NCBI GenBank assembly: GCA_948474755.1
Contig: CAOLHI010001477.1
Coordinates: 309,380 to 373,379 of the forward strand
Length of the DNA stretch: 64,000 nt
Source of the DNA: Ctenosaura bakeri
Lineage: Eukaryota > Chordata > Lepidosauria > Squamata > Iguanidae
Reading direction: 5' to 3'
Part shown: positions 22,341 through 34,582 of the stretch, one piece after another
Layout of the letters: each line of letters starts with the position of its first letter
Numbering within the stretch: position 1 is the first letter of the stretch
Translations under genes and position numbers: made by a program
The notes under the pieces: model-generated
Database searches by the model: none
What the model was told of the DNA's origin: nothing
The model's input: the letters and a program-made list of their open reading frames with translations, nothing else

Positions 22341-24259
22341 TATGGGGCTACGAGGACGACGTTAGCCCAGTCTGCAAGGATCTTGGCAACCACTCGACCC
22401 AGGAGAGGAAACGGTGGGAATGCATAAAGGAACCTGTCAGTCCACTCAAACTGGAAGGTGTCACCGAGAGAGCCCCGGCCCAGGCTGGCTCTTGTGCAGT
22501 ACTGGGGACACTTTCTGATCAGGCTGCTAGAGAAGAGACCGATCATCAGTTCGCCCCATCGGTCTAATATCAGTTGGAAAGCCGCATCAGAGAGGGACCA
22601 CTTGTGACAGCATGAGGTGTCCCTGCTCAGGGCGTCTGCCATGGTGTCCTCCTGGCCCGCCAGGCGCATCGCAACTGGGTGGACTCAGAGCGGCACGCAC
22701 CAGTTCCAGAGCTGTAGGGCTATGTTGAGGAGGGTGGTGGACTGGGTCCCTCCATGCCTGTTGACGTAGCAGACCGCTGTCGTGTTGTCTGACAGGATCT
22801 GCACCATGCGGCCGATGACCAAGTTGCGGAATGCCCTCAGAGCCTTCCAGATGGCAAGGAGCTCGAGGGCGCTGATGTGCAAGTGGGTCTCGTCATCAAT
22901 CCAGCGCCCTTGCACTCTGAGGTCGCCACAGTGCACTCCCCATCCGAAGAGGTAGGCGTCCGTCGTCACCATGAGCCGAGGAGTCAGTTCCCAGAACGGC
23001 ATCCCTGACATCAGATGACGGTAGGATAGCCACCAGAGCAAGGAGCGACGCACCTGTCGAGGCATTCGGAGGAGGTGCCTCTGGTCGTCCAGGAGCGGGT
23101 CGAAGGCCCTGACAAACCAGTGCTGGAGGGGGCGGGCACGGAGGCGAGAGAGGTAAGTGACTGCCGTGGTTGAAGCCATGTACCCCAGAAGTTGCTGGAT
23201 TCTTCTCGCTGACATCACCGGGGCATCAAGAGCGGCAGATGTGGCCCGACGGAGAGTGCATGCCCGCTCCAATGGAAGGTATGCCCTGGCGGATACCGAG
23301 TCCAAGGTCGCTCCGATGAAGTTGAGAACCCTCGCCAGCTCGAGGTGCGACTTCTTCGAGTTGACCTGGAGGCCAAGGAGGGACAGAAGAGTGAGAGTGT
23401 GATGAATGTCCCTGTATAGCTTCTGTCTGCAGGACGCCACTAACAGCCAGTCGTCCAAGTAAGAGTAGATCATAACGCCCTTCGTCCGCAGGTATGATAC
23501 CACAGGGGCCATGCACTTGGTGAAGACCCTGGGCACAGTGGAGAGGCCAAACGGTAGCACCCTGTATTGGTAACAGGTACCGTTGACCACGAACTGTAGG
23601 TACCGTCTGTGCTGGGGGCGAATGGCGATGTGGAAATAGGCATCTCATAGATCGATAGAGGCGAACCAGTCCCATAGTCGAAGGAAAGGCAGAATCAAAG
23701 ACAGCGTGACCATCTTGAACCTCTTGGGGCGGATGTAAGAGTTTACCCCTCTGAGGTCCAGGGTTGGCCGCAGGGTACCGTCCAATTTCAGTACTGTGAA
23801 GTACCGGGAGAAGAAGCTGGCGGTACTGGCCGAGGACGGCAGTTCTTCGATGGTCTCTTTGTGCAATAGGGACTGGATCTCCTCTAGCAGAGCCGAGCTG
23901 GCCGGAGTGGAATAGTAGACACCTCGTGGTGGAATATCTTGAAACTCGGTGGCATAACCAAGATGGATGATGGAAAGAACCCAAGAGTCCGTTGTGATGT
24001 GGTGCCATTTGGCGAGATATCGGGCCAAGCTCGGATGATCTATGAATGCAGCAGGCAGACTGAAGAGAGGCTGTGGTGGCGACATGCGAAGGCGGTCAAA
24101 ATTGGGACTTCGTCCCGGATGTAGACTTCTTTGAAGAAGACCTGCGTCCCCAAAGATGTTTCCATACCAATGACAAAGTCGATGGCCACAACGGCGCCGA
24201 GCGTGGCGAGTGGGGCCAGTACATGGACAAGGATCGGCACCATGACGAGCGGGAGCCAA
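22181..24259 (-). pseudogene. DIRS copy 1 reverse transcriptase-RNase H
   Basis: RT landmarks are FSRYFTVLKLDGTLRPTLDL near 23800, WFASIDL at 23650, YRVLPFGLSTVPRVFTK near 23545 and the catalytic YLDD in IYSYLDDWLL near 23455. The RNase H part follows (TTDAYLFGWGVHCGDL near 22950, HISALELLAIWKALRAF, LSDNTTAVCYVNRHGG near 22770, MADALSRD near 22625). TGA codons interrupt the frame at 23645-23647, right after IDL, and at 22685-22687. Apart from these it reads through with no frameshift seen. The enzyme would make and process the element's cDNA in virus-like particles; this copy needs two stops to be absent. Confidence 0.93.
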
Positions 24260-26599
24260 AGCTACAACGAGGTTGAGACGGCTGATGGATCCCCATCTTC
24301 TTCGCTATTAAGTGAGTCTTGACCTGGTGATCCATAGCCTCGTCGGTAGTGGTGTGGAACAGCCCCTGGCCGTCAAAGGGAAGATCCTCAATTCGCTTGC
24401 AGCTGTCTTCCTGTAAGCCCGCCGACCTGAGCCACGCAAAGCGTCGGAGGGCCACGGAGCCTACCATTACTCAAGCCGCCACCTCCGTTGAGTGCCTAGA
24501 CAACAAGATCTGTTGGTTGGCGAGTACCACTGATTCATTAAAGAATAGCATAGCACTCGCCCAGTGATCTTCAGGGAGGTGTGCCAAGAGAGGATAGAAC
24601 CTGTCGAGGAGGTTCCTCTGGTAGGTGGCGAGGCAGGCTTGTGTGTTGGACACTCTGGCAATGAGTGACGAAGCGGAGTAGAACCGTCAGCCAAAGGTGT
24701 CCAAACGGCGGCCCTCTCTGTCCAGCGGGGTGGTGTGCGGTCTCCTACCACCCTTAGTCTGGGAGGACTCCATGACAATGGAGTTCGGCACCGGGTGGTT
24801 AAACAGATACTCGACATCCTTCCATTGCATTTGGTAGAGGTGTTCCAAGCGATGAGAGATGGGCTGTGCTGACGCTGGCTGGGCCCAAGGGTGTTTCATG
24901 ACCTGCTGCAACGCTGGTAAAAATTGCAGCAGTGCTGCAGATGGTGGGCGAGTGTCAATGTACGAGAACACCGGGTCCCGGACAGATGGAGCCAGGTCCG
25001 ACACCTCCAGCCCAAGCGCAGTCACCATCCGGAGGAGGATGTCTGAGAACTGTTTAATATCTTCCGGTGCCGAATCCTGTACGGGGTCCCCAAAGGCCAA
25101 GGGGGGAGACTCTTGAGACCCCAGTGTCGACTCCCCAGACTCCGATTCCGTCTCATAAGACTCAGACAATCTGGATGGAGACCTCTCTGCCGACGGCTGC
25201 TGAGGTGGCAATGACATAGTCACCATTACCATCGTTGGTACTGTGGTCAGTGGAGCAGCCAGAGGTAGTGCCGGTGGAGCAGCTGGAAGTTGGGATGCTG
25301 CAGTTTCGACGATCGGCAGCACTGCAGGCACCGGGTCTTGAATTGCCTGGGTGGAGGTCACAGCAGAAGTTGAAGTCTTTGCCGGGAGGGCCTCCAAAAC
25401 CGGATGGGAGACGGTCGCAGTAACCCTTGGAGGTGGTGGCACAGCCCGGTAACGCGGCAAGTGTTCCCGGGACCTCCCATAGTACGGGGACCTCAAGGGT
25501 GAGCGTGAAGGCGAACGCCGGAATCTCGGATGGTACTGGCCACGAGATGGAGATCGCGACCAGCGATACGGCGACCAATGCCTCACATCCGGGTGGTACC
25601 TATCCCTATACGCGGGAGAATAGGAATGGTACGAACCCGGTTGCTGCCACCAGAGATGTTCCCGGCTATATCTCGCAATATGCGAGGCCTATGAGTATGG
25701 CGAGTCCATCGGGGGCCACAACAAGGCCCACTCCCGATAGGCCTCCCGCCACTGTGGGGATCGATGTCTCTCTCGTTCTGGGGAGCGAGACTCACTTCTC
25801 CTGGGTGCAGCCCAATGACGGGACGAGACCCGAGATGAAGCAGGGAGAAGCTCCGGGCAATCCATCCCTCTGGGCGACTGGGCGGAGGTACTGCGGCAGT
25901 AAGCACAGGCGGGCCCCAAGACGCAGCCAAGCCAGCGGCCTGGTCCTCGTCAGACACCTTGAGGATCTCTGGTAGTTCTAGCTCCTCCCCAACCTCTTTG
26001 GGTTGTTGGGTTGGCAGAGGTGTCGGAGGGCAGGTCCTCTTAGAGGGCGAACCCTGCTTCTCCTTCTTCCTCTTCTTCTTCTCTCTCTCCTTCGAAACAT
26101 CGTGAGGAGGAGACCACTTACGTTGGGCTGCTGTAAGCAGCTTGGAGGACTTGGTTACCTGCGAGCCCGCAGGAGCCTCCTTGGACTTGGCTACCTGCAA
26201 GCCCGCAGGAGCCTCTTTGGAAGCCATCGCGCCTGATGAGATCTTCGGTATACATGGTAAGGCCGATATTGGGGGCTGAGAAGATGGTACTGAGCCCGGT
26301 ACTGTCATCGTCGGTACGGCAGCCACCGGTATCGACGAAGGTGTGGTTGCAGGACGAGTCGATGAAGAAGACATGACGGATTCTCCGGCCGCTTGATCCC
26401 TTGCCTGTAGAGACTCTTCACAACAATGGGATTTTAGGCGGGATGATCAGTTCCACAGAGTCTGGGCGATGAAGTCCCAACAAACAGGACAGGCCTTTAC
26501 ATTGTGGGTGTCCCCAAGACAAAAGAGACACTCAATGCGTCCATCAGAGAGAGCAACCTTGCGACCACAGGTTATACACACCTTGAAAAGTGCAGACAT
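24096..26599 (-). pseudogene. DIRS copy 1 gag-like ORF
   Basis: The probable start is the ATG at 26599. It opens MSALFKVCITCGRKVALSDG, then has CLFCLGDTHNVKACPVC, a Cys/His pattern likely to bind zinc. A TGA lies at 26447-26449. A Ser/Pro/Thr-rich and Lys-rich part follows, then an Arg-Ser-rich part split between frames (RSPSRGQYHPRFRRSPSRS near 25545). An acidic segment (ETESESGES) follows, then a more folded region near 25040-24700 (EDIKQFSDILLRMVTALGLE). The C-terminal part (LPFDGQGLFH, near 24380) runs into the RT frame. At least two frameshifts (near 25590 and 24690) and one stop disrupt it. The capsid role is inferred from position and from known DIRS gag proteins. Confidence 0.8.
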
Positions 26600-26866
26600 A
26601 GAAAGTTGAAGGAAAAAGTTCAAGCGGGGGAGACTCACAAAGCAGCGGAGAAGATCGAAGAACGAAGAAGACGATCGAAGAAAAGGTCGAAAGGAGGGGT
26701 TCGAAGAAATCTGAAAAAGCCAAAAAGACCAAGTCCGAAGTCCAACAACCAGAAGCCAACGCCAAAAGCCAAAAGCCAAGTCAAAATACCAAGAAAAACG
26801 ATCCGAATCACAAGCCAAGAAATTCTGCCAAGCACGAACCTTCCGTTCGCTAAGGCAGACGAAAAA

Positions 26867-27002
26867 GAACTGAGAAGAGACCGTTGGCTTGGCGGGCTGA
26901 GCATGCTCAGTATGGGCATGGGGGAGGGGTTCCCGCCAAGCAGCTTAGCTCTAGAATCTTCCGAATGTTACTGCGCATGTGCGAAAATTCCCAGTGTGTG
27001 AG
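26867..27002. repeat. DIRS copy 1 terminal inverted repeat, right
   Basis: Reverse complement of 20853-20988. The outermost bases (26989-27024) pair with the internal complementary region at 21093-21130. This is the 5' end of the element on its coding strand, so it should hold the promoter. Confidence 0.92.
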
Positions 27003-27057
27003 GCACAGAGACCGCGAAGAAGAAATATAATTCTTTGCATCTCTTATTTGATTCTCC

Positions 27058-30000
27058 ATGCTGTCAGTCTTAGTTTGGATGCTTCTGGATGCAGAACTGC
27101 CCTCCTGTCTCTCATATAAATATGGCATCTTTCCACAAAGAAAGGTCATAGTAATCTCTGTGAGCCATATTCAGCATGAGTGGAAATCATGGATGTCTGA
27201 CCCATCCAAGGACTTATTAGAATGCAATCTGTGTGAGCTATCCTTATCTCAGCAATTATTTTTGACAACACTGGTATCAGGGGAAAGATGTAAAGGAAAG
27301 CTCTTGTCCATTTGTATATGAAAGCATCCCACTGCAACCTTCTTCCTTGACCTACTCTGCTACAGTATTATGAGGTGTGATGTTTTCTGAGATACAAATA
27401 GATAGATTTGCAGTGTGCCCAACTACACATCCTTTGAATGAATTGTAGGTGTAACATCCACTCATGGGAATTTCTTCCTGATGTGTTCAATGGTCTGCCA
27501 GCTTGTTGTCTCCCTCTGCTACATGCCTGCACATAGCCCATCCCCAACACTCTAATGTCATTTGTATTAGATGTCTTCATCTTGTTCCTTCTTGTTTCCG
27601 TACCAGATAACTCTTGTTCTGTCTGTTGCTATCTCTATCACCTTCTTCCACATATTGATTGAAATGCTCTGAGAGTGTTCTACAGAGCTAGTAACTCTAA
27701 AACATTTAGATATAATTCCTCTTTCAGAGAACTTTTTCAGAGTTCTGCCTCATTGGGATCGTCATGTGATCGGATCCCCCCACCCCCACATGTTACAGAA
27801 CAGGTTGATATGGTTGACAGCTTAGAGGCCTGGAAATACAGGATGCAGAATATAACCTAAAGAATATAATATAGAAAGTGTAAGATATAATGCAGAAAGC
27901 TATGTGTATCAAAATGTATGGGGGGGTGTTACTGGGAACAAAGAGACAGACTAATTCCAGACAGAATGCCTACTTAAATGTGAACAAAGTTCTTTACATT
28001 ATGATCATGGTATCTCCCCTGCTACGTAAGTATAAATGTGAACAAAGAGATGAGAATGCCTGTATTTCTATCAATACTGAGATAAGAGCAGATTTGACCA
28101 CTAATAAACTCCTAGCAGGTGCACTGGCTGATGTCATCAGAATGGCAGACAGCCAGAGACTCCAGAAAGACCCAAAGAGATAGCACATGTAAGACTACAG
28201 TTTTGACTGGATGACATAAACAAGGCACCATCAATACTTTTGTTTCGATTGGATTACACAGGATAGCAGATAGGCTCAATGGTCAATAAAAGATGTCAAG
28301 ACAATGCTGAAGAATGCTTTCTCAGTCTCCCCATGTGAAGAGAAAGCTACAACATAGCCTCCAAGCTCTGCTGTTCCTGATAAACTGCCCAGACATGCTA
28401 ATAGATAACTAGTGTTAAGAGAAACATCTAGGCTATGCTAAAATGGATGTGTACCATTATGACTGAATCGCTGCCCATTAAGAGGCTTATAACAGATAAT
28501 GTTAGATTTAACAATGCTCAAGGATGTTAATCCCTTGGATTCCTGTTTAGAGATGTATGGTTCCACAATAAGATGAGATGAAATGGATATGCGGTTGAGT
28601 TATATTGTTTAAGATAGTAATTCTCCTCTATGTGATCATAATAGAGAAACCTGCTAGCAATACAAAAATGAAAAGGTTCAGGCCTTAAGAAAGATACCAT
28701 CTTATCTGCCATATCCTGTAATGTAGTGATGCCTCACATGCAATGAAATGTTAGCAACGTGCCCAGACATTGCCATGTGTGTTTTTCCCTAAAGGAACTG
28801 TTTATGTTTGTATATTTATGACTAGATATAATAAATATTCTAAATCATTACTAGAGAGCCTACTCATTCTCCCATATAAATATCCTGAGATTCCAATACT
28901 TAAGAACGAGTAAGTGGAGTGTTAATTCTGCCTGTCTGGATTTCGCCACCATCACAAATTGGGTGCCTAGGGAGACAGCAAGTGGTAACAAGACCCCAGG
29001 CAAAATCCAGATTGGTTAACAAATGACAAGGACCCTCACTCCCTCAGTCTAAAGAGATAGGGATGGAGCGCCATGTCTGTTTCACTAACCTTCCTGTGAT
29101 ACATCTATTGCTACTATCAAACTGGGTTGCAAGCGTCTGCACTGTACACTCGTCAAATTTGATACCAGTCCCCTATTTTAAGGAATCCTCAATAGCCTTT
29201 TCTTGTAATCCTTTTATAGTTTGTGATTTGCTAGAAACTTTTTCTGAGGTGATCTCATTAGAAGTCATGCAAATGGCACTACTGCAGTAGTAGTGCTATC
29301 AGACTTAGGAGCAGCTGTATCATTTCAGCAGTTACTCTGCAACTCTACATAATTTTTCTTATCATTGCTCCTACCCATTGTCCTTTTTACAGTGGAATTA
29401 GTGCTAGACTTTTATGTGATGATTATAGCCTTGCTCCTATAAATATGATGTCACGGGTTAGCTGTAGGTGTGATTTTTCCAAATTCACACATAACCTCAA
29501 CTGGAATAGCAGAGTTAGTGTTATAGTTGCCAATGCTTTAACTGATTAATAGTATCACGAATACTAGCAGTTATCATCAATGTACAGAAATATCATTAAA
29601 TTGTACTGTCTTAGCTCTGCCATGGTTACTGCTATAATCATCGTAAACAGTCTTGGTACCGTTAAAACTCCAAATGAAAGATCTGCAAACAGGTGTATTT
29701 GTTCCTTGCTTGTGAATCTGAAATATTTATTGTGATCTGCATAAATTCCAATAAAGACATAAGCATTCTTTAAACTGTTTATTGCAAACCAAATTCCTTC
29801 CTTTAGTAGAGAAAAGATATTGGTTAACACAATCATTCTGAAAGGTGTTATACTAATATACACATTAACTTATCTCAAATCTGGAATTGGTCTTATTCTT
29901 GTCTCTTTGGGAAACAGTCAACTAACTGAAGTAGAAACCTATTCCTTTCTCCAAATGGGAAAGTTCTTCAATTGCCCTTTTGGAAAGACGAATCTATATT

Positions 30001-30150
30001 TCTTCCAGCAATATTTGTGACAGTTATGTGGTTTGAAACCAATTTGGTGGTAACCTATGAGATTTTATACAGTAACCTTGTCATATTGATAGAACCTACT
30101 GGTCATTTATTACTGTTGACCATCTCTTGTGAAATTCTTTCACACAGTTG
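27058..30150 (-). mobile_element. ancient DIRS-like remnant, copy 3, interrupted
   Basis: Decayed minus-strand sequence aligns with the RT-RNase H of copy 1. At 30010-29560: WFAINSLKNAY, SFGVLTVPRLFT and the box FLYIDDN. At 29545-29430: LTLLFQLRLCVNLEKSHLQL followed by FIGARL. At 27580-27370: LNTSGRNSHEW. At 27337-27146: WTRAFLYIFPLIPVLSKIIA. Each block lines up in order with copy 1. Between the first two and the last two blocks lie about 1.2 kb more than in copy 1, matching the LTR-like insertion at 27791-28956. The recombinase part is missing where copy 1 abuts, and no termini were found. Many stops and frameshifts show great age. Confidence 0.8.
27791..28956 (+). mobile_element. possible solo LTR of an endogenous retroelement
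   Basis: The ~1.17-kb segment starts TGTTACAGAA and ends ATCACA (TG...CA). It carries a TATA-like box (CCATATAAATATCC, about 28872) and AATAAA-like signals (28284, 28830). It interrupts the old DIRS copy at a point where an insertion of that size is needed. TGGGTGCCTAGGG follows closely, placed like a primer-binding site, but I cannot match it to a tRNA. I saw no target duplication and no gag or pol next to it. The LTR reading is an inference from these weak signals. Confidence 0.35.
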
Positions 30151-33100
30151 TTAAAAACACATGCTGTATGGATTGGAACGTTCATGGTATATTAGACAAA
30201 GATGGCAATTTCTGTCCACATGAGGTTGTGGATGACGACTTCTTTCATGATGGATTTGCAGTGGCCCTATTAAATGAAGGTAAATCTCATTAAACTTGTG
30301 TTCTGTAATAGTTCTGTTTAGACCATAGTATGAATTGCCTGTATTTTGTCACTGTGTTATTCCAGTTTTCTTAGCTCTTGACAGTTTATGATATGAATCT
30401 AATCTGTCATCTGTACTTGCATTAAACAACTTTAAATCATCACACAGTGTTATCTTCCACCTTTATTTTAGTCTCGTACAACAATGATGTAGATCTTAAT
30501 CAAGAATGCCTTCTCAGTATTATTGTTCCTTCTAGTATTTTAGATGCCCATTCAGCTGCATACACCAACCTGATCACATGCTACTTTACCAGTCTCTGCA
30601 AAGAAAACTTTAGCTATTGTTTATCTTGCAGTAAGTCTCAACCAAAGTTGGTACTTTATCCCATAGAAATATTTAATATCTGCCCACTAGTTAATATTAT
30701 AAGCCTGATGATTTGGAATTTTTAAGTATAAACTTCTCTTCCCACATTATCTTAACTTTCTGTACGCTTTGTCCACTGGTCTAGAGGACTGCTTTTTTTC
30801 CCCCCAAAGAGATAGCCGCAATAGCTAAGTTTGCTTTTGGAAGTTTTAAACAGGAAATCATAATATTCCTGTTGTATTATATACATGTTTTCTAATCTCC
30901 TTGTTGAGATTTCTAATCTTGTTTTCTTCTCCATATTATCATTACAGATAACAATATTGAAGATAAGAGTAGCAGTGCTACTGGTGAACTAGCTATTTAA
31001 TCCACTGCAGAAAATACAGGGTCATCTATTTGGGGCCTTTGTTATTTTATATTTGCAAGCATTGTGGCATTCTTACTAACAGCTCTGAATGACTTTTTTT
31101 GGCCCTAAGAAGATGAAAATGGTACTGGCCCTCCAACATTGTTATCTGATGATGACAATGAGATTTGCATTGAAGAATTAACTATAGGAGTTGATCCTGT
31201 ATTCAATCTGCTTCAAATGTCTCTTGTTCAATTTCATTGTTCCTTTCTTCTGTTATGTTTGAGTAGAGGGAATTGCCACAGTAATTTTTGCAGTAGAAGT
31301 AAGTTTTACATCTGGATCTAAAAGTTTTTACTCTGTTCTCTTAGAAGTATTTGCTCAATCATAGACACGTGCTGCAGTTAAAACTGCTGTAGTTGTTAAT
31401 TACTTTCAGCAACCCAAATGGTCTTGAATTTGTTCTTACTCTAGGTAATCTTTCTCTATATGGTTGGGCATGTGGTTCTTTTGGGTTCCCATAACCTTGT
31501 GATTCTGTTCAAAAGTTTACAACCTTGTAATGCCCTGGAGATCTATCTTTTACTTCTCCCACAGTCCCTTCATGTACTCTATCTGTCATAGCATGATATC
31601 AAGCACTCTTTGTCTCTGTATCTGTAATGGTGATCTTGACAGCATCTGCCCCAAATAATAAGATGGGGAACTTGAATTTCTTGTGTACAAACATTGAGAT
31701 CAGGATTTGTGTTTTTTGTAGTCTCTTTCTCAGTGCTGGTATCAGGAGGAAGAATGAAAGTAGCAGTTACCTCTATAGGAACCACATGGATGCTCCACTT
31801 CCAGATAAAGGAATAAAGAACTTTTTGAAGAAGGAGAAAGTGATCTAAACAGGTAAGAAGAAGGTAAAGGCTATGTATTCCTTGACTACATAGACCAAAC
31901 AAAGAAACAGAAAGATTAAACAAAGGGCAGGTGTTATCTGGACTCTTTTCTCTCGCTTATTACTCCATTCAAAAACTGATGCCTCTCTGCTTCCAAGTGG
32001 CTGAATGGACAGGCCTTATAAATTGGAAATGCAGGTCCAGATAAGGGATATGCACATAATGTCCACAAGAAGGATGAATCAGTATATGAAGGTAATTCTC
32101 TGTCAAACTGAGTGAAATCAGTATTCTTTTATGGAGCCTCTAGGACTGTGTGATAGTTTTCTATTCTGATTTTTTTTCTTCTTTCAGACAGACTGATTTA
32201 GCCCTCTTCCAGCTCCAATACAGTTGTTCAGCCACCATTTTCTGTTAGAATAATGAAGAATACAGAGCAGCAGACTGAGCATTTTCTGAGAGTTGAACTT
32301 TAAAGGTCCCTAGTTCTAGCAGCTAAGAAATATCTTGTGGGATCACTGCATGTTTCTCTGGCTTGAAGGATTTCAGAGAAGAAACAAAGAATCTGTGAGA
32401 AATCCGAACAAATCTACTATAGTAACTCTTTATATGGTTTGAAGTGGATTTGTGCCATGCATGAATGGATTGTTGAAGCCTTCCCACCTGTAACTGAGGG
32501 CATGTGGCATATCTTCAGTTGCTTCCACTAGTTCTTGACACTATTGCTGTTATGGGATCCAGATCGGTTTAAACTTTGTTTCTTCTCATGGATAAGCTAC
32601 TATGAACAAACATTCCACTAAGAGTTGTTCCTGTATCTGGAATACACCTTGCTCTCCCTGGGTCTATGAGAGGGATGGAAAGACTAATAAGAGATGATCC
32701 CCATATGTGACATCATTTTATCCTCAATTTTAGGGACTTAAGCTCTAATTTCACCATTGTTTTCAACTCTGAAATAGATTGAGAGATTTCCAAACAACAG
32801 AGAACTTTCCAAAAGGGATTTAAGTTTGGGTTTTGCTCTTGCTTTTTACTTATCATGATTTGAACCTGATCTGCCACCAAAATGCCAAAGATCCAGATTG
32901 TGCTCTGGCACTGAATTCGATAATAGTGACTGGACTAATGAAAGCAGCTACCTTTATTCCATAGCATAGCTTTACATTGCTTTGGGGAACTTCCTAAATA
33001 AGTCTCCTTTGCTCACAAATACAGTTCTTATGTCATGGCTGCTGAGGAGAGCTGGACCACCAGAGATGACACTGCGTGCTCTTTCTGGGCAGTCAAATAA

Positions 33101-34385
33101 TCCCTGGGATCTGTGTCACAGGCTGAAGCCAAAAACCAGTACAATTACTGCAGCATCAATCAGATATATTTGGAGATGAGACATGAACCATTTTGGCAGG
33201 TTATAAAATTCCTTAATCTGGGCATTGCCAGGGTTCGAAGCAGCCAGTTTATCTCATTCTTCCCCATGTGCCCATGAAACTGCTAGCAAAAGGCACATGT
33301 AAAAAGATGGTCTACAAAATCATTTCTGGGGTAAATTTTTGGATTAGCTGTGAGGCCAAGGCTACCAAGAGCTAAAACCTTGGTGGTATTGCAAAGCAGC
33401 GAAGGTAAATTCTCAATCTTAATAAATAAATAAATAAATCACTGCTCTTCTATGCCTCTTTCTCAGATAATCCAACCTTCTCCCTCTCAGAGAAGATGGG
33501 GAGAGAAGTCAACTCCATCCAACCCTGAAGGAGTAAGGAGGAGAGGGTAGTATGACTGTTGAGGTCTCCATTTCTTAGCTTGCAGTCTGTCCCTACCACA
33601 GCTTGTTTTAATTCCTGAGTGGAGGGAAAGCACCTGAGAATCACTGATGTTCCAAGACTGTCTTCTTCCCTGGCTTCTGTTGGGATGCAGTTTACTGTCC
33701 AATTACTATCTGTCCGAAGTCTAGTTTACTGACAAACGTAAAATAGATAGCAAAGGATTTGAAAAAAAACAGACAAGATGATTTGGAGATCAAGCAGAAT
33801 GGAAAAAAAAAAAGAAAATTAGTAAAGGAGCTACAGAAGCAGCCAGCTTAAAGACCACGAGGTATAAAACAGATTACTTAATTGGTCATGTGACAAACAA
33901 GATGACTTTAGTCAGGTTGCTTATCCAACACAAGGGGGCATGTTAGTCAAACCTGATTATTTATTATTCTACCTGTATATCAAGTGAGCCCAGAAGGAAC
34001 CTGAGGATGCACTCAACATCAGAAATAGGCAACTCTGGCAGTTCTGGGTACTATTCTTACCCTCCTCTAGATTTCAGCAGCCTGTTCCCAACTTTTCTTA
34101 AAATCTCAGCCCACATGCAAAAACAAAACAAAAATCATAATGGTTCTGGGAATGTATTTGATCATTTAAACGCTTATTCTTCCTTTTCAGAGTCCACCCC
34201 CTCAGCTGTTACAGGCACCAAACAGTCTTGCAAAAAAGAAACAAATCTCTGTCCTCCAGTTTTTTAAAATAATTATTTTAAGGCTAGAACAAGCTAGACT
34301 ATAGTCTTCAAATAATCACACTCCAAGAGACTTTGGGTGACAAGAATGGTCACCTTTATGTAGAAATTTTCTTCAGAATGGGGAA
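30151..34385. other. MSH3 intron, unassigned; possible old DIRS gag portion
   Basis: In the old DIRS copy, gag-like sequence would be expected at roughly 30.2-32 kb. Minus-strand frames there are short and serine-rich in places, and one of 114 codons (31923-31579) contains HHYRYRDKE. None aligns convincingly with the gag of copy 1. From 32.2 to 34.4 kb I recognise nothing apart from an (AATA)n tract at 33420-33438. Confidence 0.3.
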
Positions 34386-34387
34386 GG

Positions 34388-34582
34388 TTTGCTGTTGTTT
34401 ATGTCTTCAAGGTGTTTCCAACTTATGTGATCCTAAGGTGAACCTGTCACGGGGTTTTCTAGGGGCTGAAAAGTGTGACGAGCGCAAAGTCACCCAGTAG
34501 GTTTCCATGGCTGAGCTGGGAATCAAACCTTGGCCTCCCCAACCATAGTCCAACACTCAAACCACTACACCATGCTGGTTTG
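34388..34582 (-). mobile_element. tRNA-headed SINE
   Basis: On the minus strand the head reads ATGGTGTAGTGGTTTGAGTG (A-box region) and then GGTTTGATTCC (B box), both Pol III promoter elements of a tRNA-derived SINE. The body with ACCTGTCACGGGGTTTTC... (plus-strand view) is the same as in the copies at 38228, 50155 and 63375. Orientation is the same as MSH3. Confidence 0.8.

Larger units (their letters stand above)
20804..27024 (-). mobile_element. DIRS1-like tyrosine-recombinase retrotransposon, copy 1
   Basis: This 6.2-kb element, in the same orientation as MSH3, has all the parts of a DIRS1-type element: inverted terminal repeats, gag-like ORF, RT-RNase H, a tyrosine recombinase, and an internal complementary region. 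Elements of this class copy RNA into circular DNA and insert it with the recombinase, without an integrase or target duplication; none is visible here. The coding frames are long and GC-rich, unlike the A/T-rich intron around them, so the insertion is fairly young. In-frame interruptions in the pol and recombinase frames are all TGA. It abuts an older DIRS remnant on its right. Confidence 0.95.

Noticed and set aside
21450..26449. Four TGA codons in DIRS copy 1 as selenocysteine or programmed readthrough
   Set aside because: No selenocysteine insertion element or conserved context is visible, and CpG decay explains TGA better. L1 copy 2 in the same window also shows TGA at 15919 and 17832.
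28957..28980. Retroviral primer-binding site after the LTR-like block
   Set aside because: TGGGTGCCTAGGGAGACA does not match any tRNA 3' end that I can name, so it is kept only as weak support in the LTR entry.
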